Assembly: GCA_030145595.1 (NCBI GenBank)
Contig: JAQYVG010000030.1
Span: forward strand, 1-18,414
Length of the DNA: 18,414 bases
Origin: Desulfobacterales bacterium
GTDB lineage: Bacteria > Desulfobacterota > Desulfobacteria > Desulfobacterales > UBA11574
Direction: 5' to 3'
The notes beneath the pieces are model-generated. The model was not told where the DNA came from. It searched no databases and saw nothing but the letters and a program-made list of their open reading frames with translations. The position numbers and the translations under genes are program-made. Shown piece after piece: positions 1 through 5,476 of the stretch (positions are counted from its first letter, which is position 1; every line of letters begins with the position of its first letter).

Positions 1-901
1 GAGTCTTGCACGCGGACTGGGACTGTCACCACTGCTTATCGGCTTGACTGTGGTTGCCTTTGGGACTTCGGCGCCGGAGCTGTTCATCAGTATTGTTTCT
101 TCAATCAAAGCTAAAAGTATGATTGCGGTTGGAAATGTTGTCGGCAGCAATATTTGCAATATCGCCCTTGTATTAGGAGTGGCCGCTTTACTGCATCCTA
201 TCCAAAGCCAGCCATCGGTTTTTCGGCGTGATATTCCTATTATGCTGGGTATATCCGTATATCTTTTGTTGATCTCGCTGAATTCAACCCTTGGAAGGCT
301 TGAGGGCGCCACATTATTTGGCGGTATTATCGTCTATACATGTTTCAATTATATTATCGCCGTAAGGGAATCGAGGCAAGGTGCCGCTGTTGAAAGCATC
401 ACCTATGATTCTACCGCCGTACAGATCGAATATGCCGCCGGCAGGTCCAGGCAGATTTTGTGGATTGTGATCGGAATTATCGGTGTGATCGGCGGTGCTG
501 AAATCCTGATTGATGCCGCTGTTGTCATCATGAAAGATTTCGGCGTCAGCGAAAAGTTCATCGGGCTGACCGTGGTTGCCTTTGGAACTTCGGTTCCGGA
601 GCTGGCCACCTCTGTAGTGGCCGCCATGCGCAAGGAGATGGACATCAGTATCGGCAACCTGGTGGGAAGCAACGTTTTCAATATGCTGAGTGTCTTAGGG
701 GCCGCCTCCCTGGTGCGGCCGATTTCTATCCCGGGCGGTTTTATTGACAGCGGTCTGCTGGTCGATTATCTGGTGATGATGGCTATCAGTGCTCTACCGT
801 GGTTAATGGCTAGAAAGACGTTTACCATCCAGCGCAGAGACGGCTTGATTCTCCTATCCTGCTATGTCGTCTATGTCGCCTATCTGGTCTTTAAATCTTA
901 A
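1..901 (+). CDS. Na+/Ca2+ exchanger family antiporter (YrbG-like), 5' partial
   Basis: This is an inner-membrane cation antiporter of the CaCA superfamily, which exchanges Ca2+ for Na+ (or H+/K+). The reading frame is open from base 2, before the first start-like codon (TTG at 44), so the real start lies outside the window. The sequence shows the two inverted-topology alpha repeats of the family: GLTVVAFGTSAPEL followed by GNVVGSNICN, and later GLTVVAFGTSVPEL followed by GNLVGSNVFN. The acidic Glu of each GTSxPEL and the Asn of each GSN are the expected ion-coordinating residues. Several hydrophobic segments lie between and after the repeats. About 300 residues are visible against roughly 320 for the family, so only a short N-terminal piece is missing. 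The stop is 18 nt before the next gene, so the two may be co-transcribed. The exact ion specificity cannot be read from sequence. Confidence 0.9.
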   Translation, partial: SLARGLGLSPLLIGLTVVAFGTSAPELFISIVSSIKAKSMIAVGNVVGSNICNIALVLGVAALLHPIQSQPSVFRRDIPIMLGISVYLLLISLNSTLGRLEGATLFGGIIVYTCFNYIIAVRESRQGAAVESITYDSTAVQIEYAAGRSRQILWIVIGIIGVIGGAEILIDAAVVIMKDFGVSEKFIGLTVVAFGTSVPELATSVVAAMRKEMDISIGNLVGSNVFNMLSVLGAASLVRPISIPGGFIDSGLLVDYLVMMAISALPWLMARKTFTIQRRDGLILLSCYVVYVAYLVFKS

Positions 902-919
902 ACACAAGAGAGGATACCC

Positions 920-2050
920 ATGAGAAAAGAGACAATATGCGTGCATAGCGGCACCATAAAGGATGACAAAATGGGCGGGATAAACACGCCTATTTTCACA
1001 TCATCGGCATTCGACTATCTCGACAGGGATGATATCTCATATCCACGCTACTTCAACACCCCTAACCAGAAGGCGGTTGTCGACAAGCTCTGCGCCTTGG
1101 AAGGAGCGGAAGCCGGAGTTCTCTTCAGTTCGGGTATGGCCGCAATCAGTACAACAATACTCGCCTTTGCCGGTGCCGGTGAACATGTGGTCATGATGGA
1201 CGAACTTTACGGGGGAACACACGCGTTTGCAACGGCTGAGTTTAAGAGACTCGGAATCGACTACACGTTTGCTGCTACAGACGCTGAATCCGTTTGCAGT
1301 GCAGTAAAGGAGAGCACCAAGGTTGTGGTGATAGAATCACCGACCAACCCGCTGCTTAGCGTCATTGACATCCAAAAGGTGGCGGAGTTTGCTCGCAAGC
1401 ATCATCTGGTCACAGTCATTGACAGCACCTTTGCGACCCCCATAAATCAGAATCCTCTAAAGCTTGGAATCGATGTTGTGGTGCACAGCGGCACGAAATA
1501 CCTGGGAGGTCACAGTGACCTTTGCTGCGGCGTGGCGGTAACGACGCAGGAAAAAGCCGACCGTATCCGCTCCGTGGCACGGCATCTTGGAGGCAGCCTC
1601 AATGCTATGACCTGCTACTTGCTTGAGCGCAGCCTGAAGACCTTAGCGGTCAGAGTCGAGCGCCAGACTAAAAATGCCAGCAACATTGCTCATTTTTTAG
1701 AAGAGCATCCGACTGTCAGGAGAGTGCACTATCCGGGGCTGCCGGGTTGTAAAGGCTCTATGATTGCAAAATCCCAAATGCACGGTTTCGGCGCCATGCT
1801 GTCGTTTGAACTGGATGATGCTATAGTTAATGCAGCTCGCTTTGTTAAAAAATTGCGTCTTATCAAACCAGCCGTGAGTTTGGGGGGCATAGAAACGACC
1901 ATATGCTCTCCTGCAGTAACTTCACACGCAAAGCTCTCGGCTGCTGAAAGGCAGAGAATTGGTGTAACGGATTCACTGCTGAGACTTTCTGTCGGCATCG
2001 AACAGGTGGATGACTTGCTGGAGGACCTGCAAAACGGCCTGAATTGCTAA
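920..2050 (+). CDS. PLP-dependent Cys/Met metabolism enzyme (cystathionine gamma-synthase/lyase family)
   Basis: This is a fold-type I pyridoxal-phosphate enzyme of the Cys/Met metabolism family, 376 aa and full length. These cytosolic enzymes carry out gamma- or beta-replacement or elimination on homoserine esters, cystathionine or methionine. Visible motifs are SSGMAAIS (cofactor phosphate binding), LYGGTHAF, ESPTNPLL, DSTFATP (Asp that binds the pyridine nitrogen) and HSGTKYLGGHSD with the Schiff-base Lys at residue 193. The C-terminal SLGGIETTICSPA segment carries substrate-carboxylate contacts. The position that is Cys in typical methionine gamma-lyases (YGC) is Gly here, which argues against a dedicated MGL and for a cystathionine gamma-synthase/lyase or O-acylhomoserine sulfhydrylase activity. 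The start is ATG 920 with AGAGAGG about 8 nt upstream. It follows the antiporter closely. Family assignment is firm; the reaction is not determinable. Confidence 0.9.
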   Translation: MRKETICVHSGTIKDDKMGGINTPIFTSSAFDYLDRDDISYPRYFNTPNQKAVVDKLCALEGAEAGVLFSSGMAAISTTILAFAGAGEHVVMMDELYGGTHAFATAEFKRLGIDYTFAATDAESVCSAVKESTKVVVIESPTNPLLSVIDIQKVAEFARKHHLVTVIDSTFATPINQNPLKLGIDVVVHSGTKYLGGHSDLCCGVAVTTQEKADRIRSVARHLGGSLNAMTCYLLERSLKTLAVRVERQTKNASNIAHFLEEHPTVRRVHYPGLPGCKGSMIAKSQMHGFGAMLSFELDDAIVNAARFVKKLRLIKPAVSLGGIETTICSPAVTSHAKLSAAERQRIGVTDSLLRLSVGIEQVDDLLEDLQNGLNC

Positions 2051-2095
2051 GTAGGATCGAACAGAGGTTATCGGGAAGTTACCATAAAGGTTTTT

Positions 2096-2221
2096 ATGAG
2101 TTTACAAATTTTATATGTTGAGTTACTTGGGGAAACAGATCGTCAAGATATCAAAACGCCAATTAGGGTAAGAGGGCCGGCATTAGAATCTGCATCATCA
2201 GGGCAAAAGGCAAAGTCCTAA
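2096..2221 (+). CDS. possible small ORF, 41 aa, unknown
   Basis: An ATG at 2096 opens a 41-codon frame ending in TAA at 2219-2221. An AAAGG stretch at 2086-2090 is a plausible ribosome-binding site about 5 nt upstream. The predicted peptide starts MSLQILYVELLGE and ends in a polar tail; I recognise no family, signal peptide or membrane segment. It sits between the PLP enzyme and the 180-aa hypothetical gene, 19 nt before the latter, so it could be a leader ORF or simply a chance frame. There is no homology evidence. Confidence 0.25.
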   Translation: MSLQILYVELLGETDRQDIKTPIRVRGPALESASSGQKAKS

Positions 2222-2240
2222 CAAATTAAGAGGTCATATC

Positions 2241-2783
2241 ATGGGTATAGTTTCAATAAGTCCCCAAAAGAACCGCATTCATATCAAATTCCTGGACATG
2301 AGTAGAAAAGAGATTGAATTAACCGTAATGAAAATTGAGGTGGCGGCATTAGAGTTGAACCCTAATTTTACCTGTTTGATCGATTTCAGACTTGCCGGCT
2401 CTCTTTTAATGGAAAACAAAGATTTGCTCGAGAGGGGTCAAAAGGCATTAATGGAAATAGGAATAGGTAAAGCGGTTCCGCTGGTAACACAACAACAGAT
2501 TGCAAGCCCTCAATTCCAAATCTTTGATATTGTGCGCAGCGGGTATGAAATTGAATACGCTACTAGTACGAAGAGTGCAAAGAGAATCCTCGATAATTAT
2601 ACAAGAGAAATTGAGCAGCTAAGTAAACAGACTCGGCGAAACAACTCTTTGTTTAGAATCATAGACAGAAACGGTTGGGAGGATGAACTTAAGTTTGCGG
2701 ACTATAAGCATGCTATAAAACGGTTAAAAAAGGTTCGTCAATCCGGTCGAAGTGATGCCATAATTATAAATGTTAAAATTTAA
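2241..2783 (+). CDS. hypothetical protein, possible STAS/SpoIIAA-like domain
   Basis: A 180-aa soluble protein without signal peptide or membrane segment. The first ~125 residues read like the SpoIIAA/STAS-type alpha/beta fold: an early beta-strand (NRIHIKFLDM), a helix, a strand with an Asp-Phe-Arg (FTCLIDFRLAG, roughly residues 48-58), a helix that includes GQKALMEIG, and a further strand before residues IEYATS. This resembles small single-domain STAS-like proteins, but it is inferred from pattern, not from a catalytic motif. The C-terminal ~55 residues are basic and rich in Lys/Arg. The start is ATG 2241 with AAGAGG about 7 nt upstream. It is transcribed in the same direction as the PLP enzyme, but 190 nt separate them, so it may have its own promoter. 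No function is proposed. Confidence 0.7.
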   Translation: MGIVSISPQKNRIHIKFLDMSRKEIELTVMKIEVAALELNPNFTCLIDFRLAGSLLMENKDLLERGQKALMEIGIGKAVPLVTQQQIASPQFQIFDIVRSGYEIEYATSTKSAKRILDNYTREIEQLSKQTRRNNSLFRIIDRNGWEDELKFADYKHAIKRLKKVRQSGRSDAIIINVKI

Positions 2784-2910
2784 TAAAAATGATGATAAAT
2801 TTTTTGCAATTCGCCTGTTCTTTCTAACGATTCTTAATACACTCAAACAGCACACGCTTTAAGATATACTCATTCATTGCGCTCATAGGTCAGGCTAATA
2901 AAAAAAATAG

Positions 2911-2939
2911 TTGACAAAGGGTCTTTTGTGATATAGTTA
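2911..2939 (+). promoter_or_regulatory. predicted sigma70-type promoter
   Basis: A consensus -35 TTGACA lies at 2911-2916. A -10-like TAGTTA follows after 17 nt (2934-2939), or TATAGT after 15 nt (2932-2937). It lies in an AT-rich gap and would drive the 37-aa gene at 3125 with a leader of roughly 175 nt. There is no other plus-strand gene it could serve. The -35 is convincing and the -10 is ambiguous. Confidence 0.5.
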
Positions 2940-2968
2940 TTAAGCATAAACTTAAATACTAAATCGAA

Positions 2969-3092
2969 TTGCGGATTCTGAATATGAATTTTGAGTGTGA
3001 CGAGATGTTTAAAGCCTAATTTTTTTTGCACTTAAAATTAAGTAACTGCTTAAATGCCTAATTGGATATCATCCGCAAACAGTCGTTTTGCG
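2969..3092 (+). promoter_or_regulatory. structured leader upstream of the 37-aa gene (two alternative pairings)
   Basis: Within the gene-free stretch 2784-3124, TTGCGGAT at 2969-2976 is perfectly complementary to ATCCGCAA at 3071-3078, closing a domain of about 110 nt. Inside it is the near-palindrome ACTTAA/TTAAGT and two copies of GCCTAATT. The 3' strand of the closing stem also overlaps a local hairpin, CGCAAA (3074-3079) with TTTGCG (3087-3092), so the two pairings exclude each other. They lie about 20-40 nt before the Shine-Dalgarno of the 37-aa gene. The pairings are seen directly; a regulatory role is inference, and 8-bp matches can arise by chance in AT-rich DNA. The rest of 2784-2910 shows nothing recognisable. 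Confidence 0.3.
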
Positions 3093-3124
3093 AGTAAATC
3101 AAAAACAGAGAGGAGGTGATATAA

Positions 3125-3238
3125 GTGGCTGACAAAAAAAGTGATTGTGGCTGTGGGTGCATTGGGATCAAAGAGAGTCCCACCCAGGCAACAAAAGAGG
3201 AAAAAAAGGGCGAAAAGAAAGTCAAGAAATCTAAATAA
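3125..3238 (+). CDS. 37-aa cysteine-cluster (CGCGC) small protein with Lys-rich tail
   Basis: A small gene starting at GTG 3125 and ending TAA 3236-3238. AGGAGGTGAT at 3111-3120 is close to full complementarity with the 16S anti-Shine-Dalgarno and is well spaced. An in-frame TAA directly precedes the GTG, so no longer protein is possible. The peptide starts MADKKSDCGCGCIGIK: Cys 8, 10 and 12 form a CxCxC cluster, followed by a hydrophilic tail with about a dozen Lys among the last 20 residues. There is no signal peptide or membrane segment. Cys clusters of this kind often bind metal or form disulfides, but that is inference. A promoter-like TTGACA lies upstream and a perfect 10-bp hairpin starts 6 nt after the stop, so it looks like an independent monocistronic unit. 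I do not recognise a named family. Confidence 0.7.
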   Translation: MADKKSDCGCGCIGIKESPTQATKEEKKGEKKVKKSK

Positions 3239-3244
3239 ACCTAA

Positions 3245-3268
3245 CCCGTATTTCTCAAGAAATGCGGG
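3245..3268 (+). terminator. hairpin after the 37-aa gene
   Basis: A 10-bp stem (CCCGTATTTC with GAAATGCGGG, one G-U pair in the plus-strand RNA) closes on a TCAA tetraloop, starting 6 nt after the stop codon. No U-run follows directly, so it may act in mRNA 3'-end protection or as part of a two-hairpin terminator with the next structure. Confidence 0.5.
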
Positions 3269-3281
3269 CTAAGAGGCCGGC

Positions 3282-3337
3282 CTGCATCAGGGGGGCGGAG
3301 AGCAAAAAGTTCTCTCGCCCTTTTGATGGTTATGCAG
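3282..3337. terminator. compound hairpin between convergent genes, probable terminator
   Basis: An inner stem pairs GGGCGGAGAG (3293-3302, one bulged G) with CTCTCGCCC (3312-3320) around an A-rich loop, followed by TTTT at 3321-3324. An outer stem pairs CTGCAT (3282-3287) with ATGCAG (3332-3337). Its position between a plus-strand gene ending at 3238 and a minus-strand gene ending at 3380 fits a shared or bidirectional terminator. The U-run is short. Confidence 0.5.
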
Positions 3338-3379
3338 CTTCAATCCTTAGGATCACTCCAGGTCTTTTGGAGATGATCC

Positions 3380-3598
3380 TTATTTAATTACTTTTTCCAT
3401 TGCTTCAAGGACTTCATTAATTTGCCCGGCTGTTATATGCCCTTCATCCAGCAAAATTTCACCAAGCAGGCGGTGTCCAATAGGTTTGAGATCTTCAGCG
3501 ATCTGTATCTTCATGGCCTCAAATAACTGTTCTGATGTGATAAAACCTTCTTCAATCGCTGTGACGCCAAAGCGTTTGTCGAGTTTTTCTACCGGCAT
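3380..3598 (-). CDS. hypothetical 72-aa protein, resembles GspE/MshE N-terminal repeat
   Basis: A small soluble protein on the minus strand. It contains two copies of a helix-turn pattern: EEGFITSEQLFEAM, then LLGEILLDEGHITAGQINEVL. This (L)GEILL..G.IT..Q..E.L pattern resembles the N-terminal domain of type II secretion/type IV pilus ATPases (GspE/MshE-N), here as a stand-alone unit without any ATPase. The start is ATG at 3598-3596 with GGAAGGAG about 8 nt upstream on the minus strand, a strong ribosome-binding site. A promoter-like pair is seen further upstream. It is convergent with the 37-aa gene. Its function is unknown; in pilus ATPases the domain binds partner proteins or c-di-GMP, but nothing here shows that activity. 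Confidence 0.7.
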   Translation of the reverse strand: MPVEKLDKRFGVTAIEEGFITSEQLFEAMKIQIAEDLKPIGHRLLGEILLDEGHITAGQINEVLEAMEKVIK

Positions 3599-3693
3599 TT
3601 TATTTCTCCTTCCGGGTCAGTTGCGATGGTAATTTTCGATCAGCACGCACGGTCGGGAATGAGTGCAAATTGCAACAAGGAATACATCAATAT

Positions 3694-3722
3694 AACATAC
3701 ACAATTAATTGAAAATTATCAA
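3694..3722 (-). promoter_or_regulatory. predicted promoter for the 72-aa minus-strand gene
   Basis: On the minus strand, TTGATA (plus coordinates 3717-3722) is followed after exactly 17 nt by TATGTT (3694-3699). Transcription would start near 3687, giving a leader of about 90 nt to the ATG at 3598. The match is reasonable but the region is AT-rich. Confidence 0.4.
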
Positions 3723-3800
3723 TAATGATTTTAACTTGACCATTACCGGTAGGGATCGTCATAAGAATTTGTGAGTTGGCTTAATTGTAATTATTATATT

Positions 3801-4081
3801 GGACAGGATTAACAGGATCTTCAGTCTTTACTTATAATTTTTACAGTTTCCGGCCTGTCCCGCTGAAAGCGGGGAAGAAACTGTGAAAGACTAATCCACC
3901 TATCAATGGAAATTAGATTATCAATCTCGAATTACATAAGTGACTGTGGCTTTAAGGTATTACATATTCGCCAAGGGCGATGATGTTTTAGCCGTTTCGT
4001 CTCTCCGAGGCGTAGGCTCTACGAGCCGGAGGCAGGAAACGGCTAAAGATTAAAAATCCAGTCAATCCTGTTAATCCTGTC
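3801..4081. repeat. palindromic repeat element bounded by inverted GACAGGATTAACAGGAT copies
   Basis: The stretch 3599-4229 has no gene. Most of it is taken by an element whose ends are perfect 17-nt inverted copies: GACAGGATTAACAGGAT at 3802-3818 and its reverse complement at 4065-4081. Each end is itself a tandem of 9-nt units. Inside are two further palindromes. The first (3823-3892) nests AGTCTTT/AAAGACT, ACAGTTTC/GAAACTGT and CCCGC/GCGGG. The second (3987-4047) is a perfect 12-bp stem, TTTAGCCGTTTC with GAAACGGCTAAA, holding a 33-nt palindromic core found again between rodZ and mgtE. No transposase and no clear target-site duplication are seen. It could be a non-autonomous element or a cluster of independent REP-like repeats. 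After it, 4082-4229 holds only weak GC-rich hairpins (ACCCC/GGGGT near 4183-4206). Confidence 0.6.
4001..4033 (+). repeat. 33-nt palindromic repeat, copy 1
   Basis: Identical as reverse complement to 11683-11715. The core folds as CTCCG/CGGAG and CGTAG/CTACG stems separated by 3-nt internal and apical loops. It forms the tip of the 12-bp hairpin at 3987-4047. Confidence 0.8.
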
Positions 4082-4229
4082 AAATATGCCAGAGGTCAGG
4101 GATCAGAGGTCCCCAGTGAAATGGCTTCAAGATTTCACCCCAGTACGATCTGCCGGCCTGTCCCGGTAATTCCACGGGGACCTACCCCGATTAAATAGGA
4201 TGGGGTCATTGTTCGCTGGAAATAAACCG

Positions 4230-4258
4230 TTGACATGTGTAACCTGAAAGGTTACGCT
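4230..4258 (+). promoter_or_regulatory. higBA promoter with embedded operator
   Basis: A perfect -35 TTGACA (4230-4235) and a -10 TACGCT (4253-4258) are separated by 17 nt. The inverted repeat GTAACCT-GAA-AGGTTAC (4239-4255) fills the spacer and runs into the -10. This is where an antitoxin repressor would block RNA polymerase, as known for autoregulated HigA loci. Transcription would begin around 4265, at or next to the toxin ATG (4266). Confidence 0.75.
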
Positions 4259-4265
4259 GTGATTA

Positions 4266-4544
4266 ATGATAAAAACATTCAAACATAAAGGTTTGGAAGC
4301 GTTTTTCTATACTGGCACTAAAAAAGGGATTAGACCTGAACATGCTGACAGGCTTGAGAGGATTCTGGACCGGCTTAATGCCGCAAGTGAAATAAAAGAT
4401 ATGAATTATCCAGGCTCCTTTCTACACCAATTGAGTGGAGATAAAAAAGGCCAATATGCCGTCAGGGTATCAGGCAATTGGAGAGTATTTTTCGAATTTA
4501 TTGACGGTGATGCCTTCATCGTTGATTATGATGATTATCATTAA
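4266..4544 (+). CDS. higB: HigB-family toxin (RelE superfamily mRNA interferase)
   Basis: A 92-aa toxin of the HigB/RelE superfamily; members cleave mRNA on the ribosome. The sequence is typical of the subfamily: an N-terminal MIKTFKHKGLEAFF, then KGIRPEHADRLERIL, then the beta-sheet core LHQLSGDKKGQYAVRVSGNWRVFFEF with the conserved basic and aromatic residues, ending in VDYDDYH. Length is normal and nothing is truncated. It precedes its antitoxin by 11 nt, the toxin-first order characteristic of higBA. There is no Shine-Dalgarno at a normal distance from the ATG, and the predicted transcription start falls at the start codon, so the mRNA may be leaderless or nearly so. It sits in a repeat-rich accessory stretch, which fits horizontal acquisition. 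Confidence 0.93.
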   Translation: MIKTFKHKGLEAFFYTGTKKGIRPEHADRLERILDRLNAASEIKDMNYPGSFLHQLSGDKKGQYAVRVSGNWRVFFEFIDGDAFIVDYDDYH

Positions 4545-4555
4545 GAGGTGAAGCC

Positions 4556-4870
4556 ATGCGAAAGATGAAAAGGCAACCTACACATCCTGGAAAGATCATA
4601 AAGGAAGATTATTTGACGCCATTATCCATTACGATAAAAGATATGGCTGAACTTCTAGGCATTTCCAGAAAAACATTATCAAAAATTATTAATGAAAGAG
4701 GCTCTATTTCTCCAGATATGGCGTTACGTCTGTCCCGTGCCTTTGATACTACACCTGACTTATGGTTAAATTTGCAGAAAAATTACGATTTATGGCATGC
4801 TGAAATTTCTTCAAAAGAATGGCAATCTGTAAAACCTATAGCTCCCCACTTGCTTCATCCTAATGCGTAA
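4556..4870 (+). CDS. higA: HigA-family antitoxin (XRE-type HTH)
   Basis: A 104-aa antitoxin and autorepressor that pairs with the adjacent HigB. It opens with the signature RQPTHPGKIIKEDYL, followed by an XRE helix-turn-helix at about residues 27-60 (TIKDMAELLGISRKTLSKII), the family motif FDTTPDLWLNLQKNYDLW and a short C-terminal tail. The start is ATG 4556 with AGAGGTGA just upstream; ATG 4565 is a possible alternative. It begins 11 nt after the toxin stop, so the two are one operon. The GTAACCT/AGGTTAC palindrome in the promoter is its likely binding site. Length and motifs are intact, so the pair is probably functional. Confidence 0.93.
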   Translation: MRKMKRQPTHPGKIIKEDYLTPLSITIKDMAELLGISRKTLSKIINERGSISPDMALRLSRAFDTTPDLWLNLQKNYDLWHAEISSKEWQSVKPIAPHLLHPNA

Positions 4871-5313
4871 ATGAACAGCGAACCATTGCGTTGAGTAGAC
4901 GCCTAATATCTCGAAAGTAGGGGACATAAGTTTATTATAAGTTGCTCGTTTAATCGGTTTCAATATCCACACAAAATTAATTCAAGTTCAAATCCTGTCT
5001 CCTGTGTCAGTTTTTTCTTGACTTTCTGGGTGATAATGCCGAGATACAAATATATCTGAAGCCTACCAGTTTTAATATTTTTTCTCGGATGCGCGTGCAT
5101 CTTTTCTGCCGGTCATCTTTAAATATAATCTATTCCTCACCGCTCTCTCGAATCACCGTTATGATTTTTCCGACGATCTCTTTTACCTGGTGCTTTTTAT
5201 TAATGTTTTTTGCTTGATCATCCCTCTTGCTATGGCCGATGAAATGAGGTAAAAAAACTTGTGTAAAACTTATGCAGTTTTGCCCCAAAATGCATAGATG
5301 CGGGCATAAAAAC
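4871..5313. other. gene-poor intergenic stretch after higBA
   Basis: No convincing gene is seen. At 4986-5002 the string GTTCAAATCCTGTCTCC reads like the T-loop and 3' side of a tRNA, but the 5' half is absent and the preceding bases do not pair with it, so it is at most a remnant. A 61-codon minus-strand frame at 5130-5315 has a Lys-rich, protein-like end but no recognisable domain or good ribosome-binding site; it could be decayed coding sequence. Confidence 0.4.
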
Positions 5314-5352
5314 AAAAAAGGGACTCCGGATATAAATATCTGAAATCCCTTT
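5314..5352 (-). terminator. intrinsic terminator of tRNA-Thr
   Basis: On the minus strand, AAAGGGA pairs with TCCCTTT, extended by wobble pairs and an inner GATAT/ATATC stem, and is followed by a run of T (plus-strand A5314-5319). It lies 8 nt beyond the CCA end of the tRNA, so it terminates that transcript. Confidence 0.75.
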
Positions 5353-5360
5353 ATAAACGA

Positions 5361-5436
5361 TGGAGCCGACGATCGGATTCGAACCGATTACCTGCTGATT
5401 ACGAATCAGCTGCTCTACCAACTGAGCTACGCCGGC
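5361..5436 (-). tRNA. tRNA-Thr (anticodon CGT)
   Basis: This is a complete 76-nt cloverleaf on the minus strand. The acceptor stem is GCCGGCG with CGTCGGC (one G-U). The D arm contains AGTTGGTA. The anticodon stem GCTGA/TCAGC encloses TTCGTAA, giving anticodon CGT, which reads ACG (Thr). The T arm is ATCGG-TTCGAAT-CCGAT. The discriminator is T and CCA is encoded in the gene. It is flanked by its own terminator and a promoter-like sequence, and stands alone with no other tRNA next to it. Confidence 0.97.
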
Positions 5437-5447
5437 ACAAAAAAAAG

Positions 5448-5476
5448 ATCGTAGTTTGTTTATGTATCAAAATCAA
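5448..5476 (-). promoter_or_regulatory. predicted tRNA-Thr promoter inside the start of mfd
   Basis: On the minus strand, TTGATT (plus 5471-5476) and TACGAT (5448-5453) are spaced by 17 nt. Transcription would start around 5441, about 5 nt before the tRNA 5' end at 5436. Because mfd starts at 5462 in the opposite direction, the -35 lies within the mfd coding sequence. Confidence 0.5.

Noticed and set aside
44..46. TTG as start of the antiporter gene
   Set aside because: The frame is open upstream to base 2 with family-like residues (LIGLTVVAFGTS), so the gene is simply cut by the window edge.
3801..4081. CRISPR array
   Set aside because: The repeats are inverted and short-period, without regularly spaced direct repeats of 24-40 nt or unique spacers, and no cas genes are present.
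5130..5315. 61-codon minus-strand frame with Lys-rich end
   Set aside because: No recognisable domain, no convincing ribosome-binding site, and its 5' end overlaps the tRNA terminator; kept only as a possible decayed sequence.
5230..5421. 63-codon minus-strand frame
   Set aside because: It begins inside the tRNA-Thr gene; its N-terminal residues are translated tRNA sequence.
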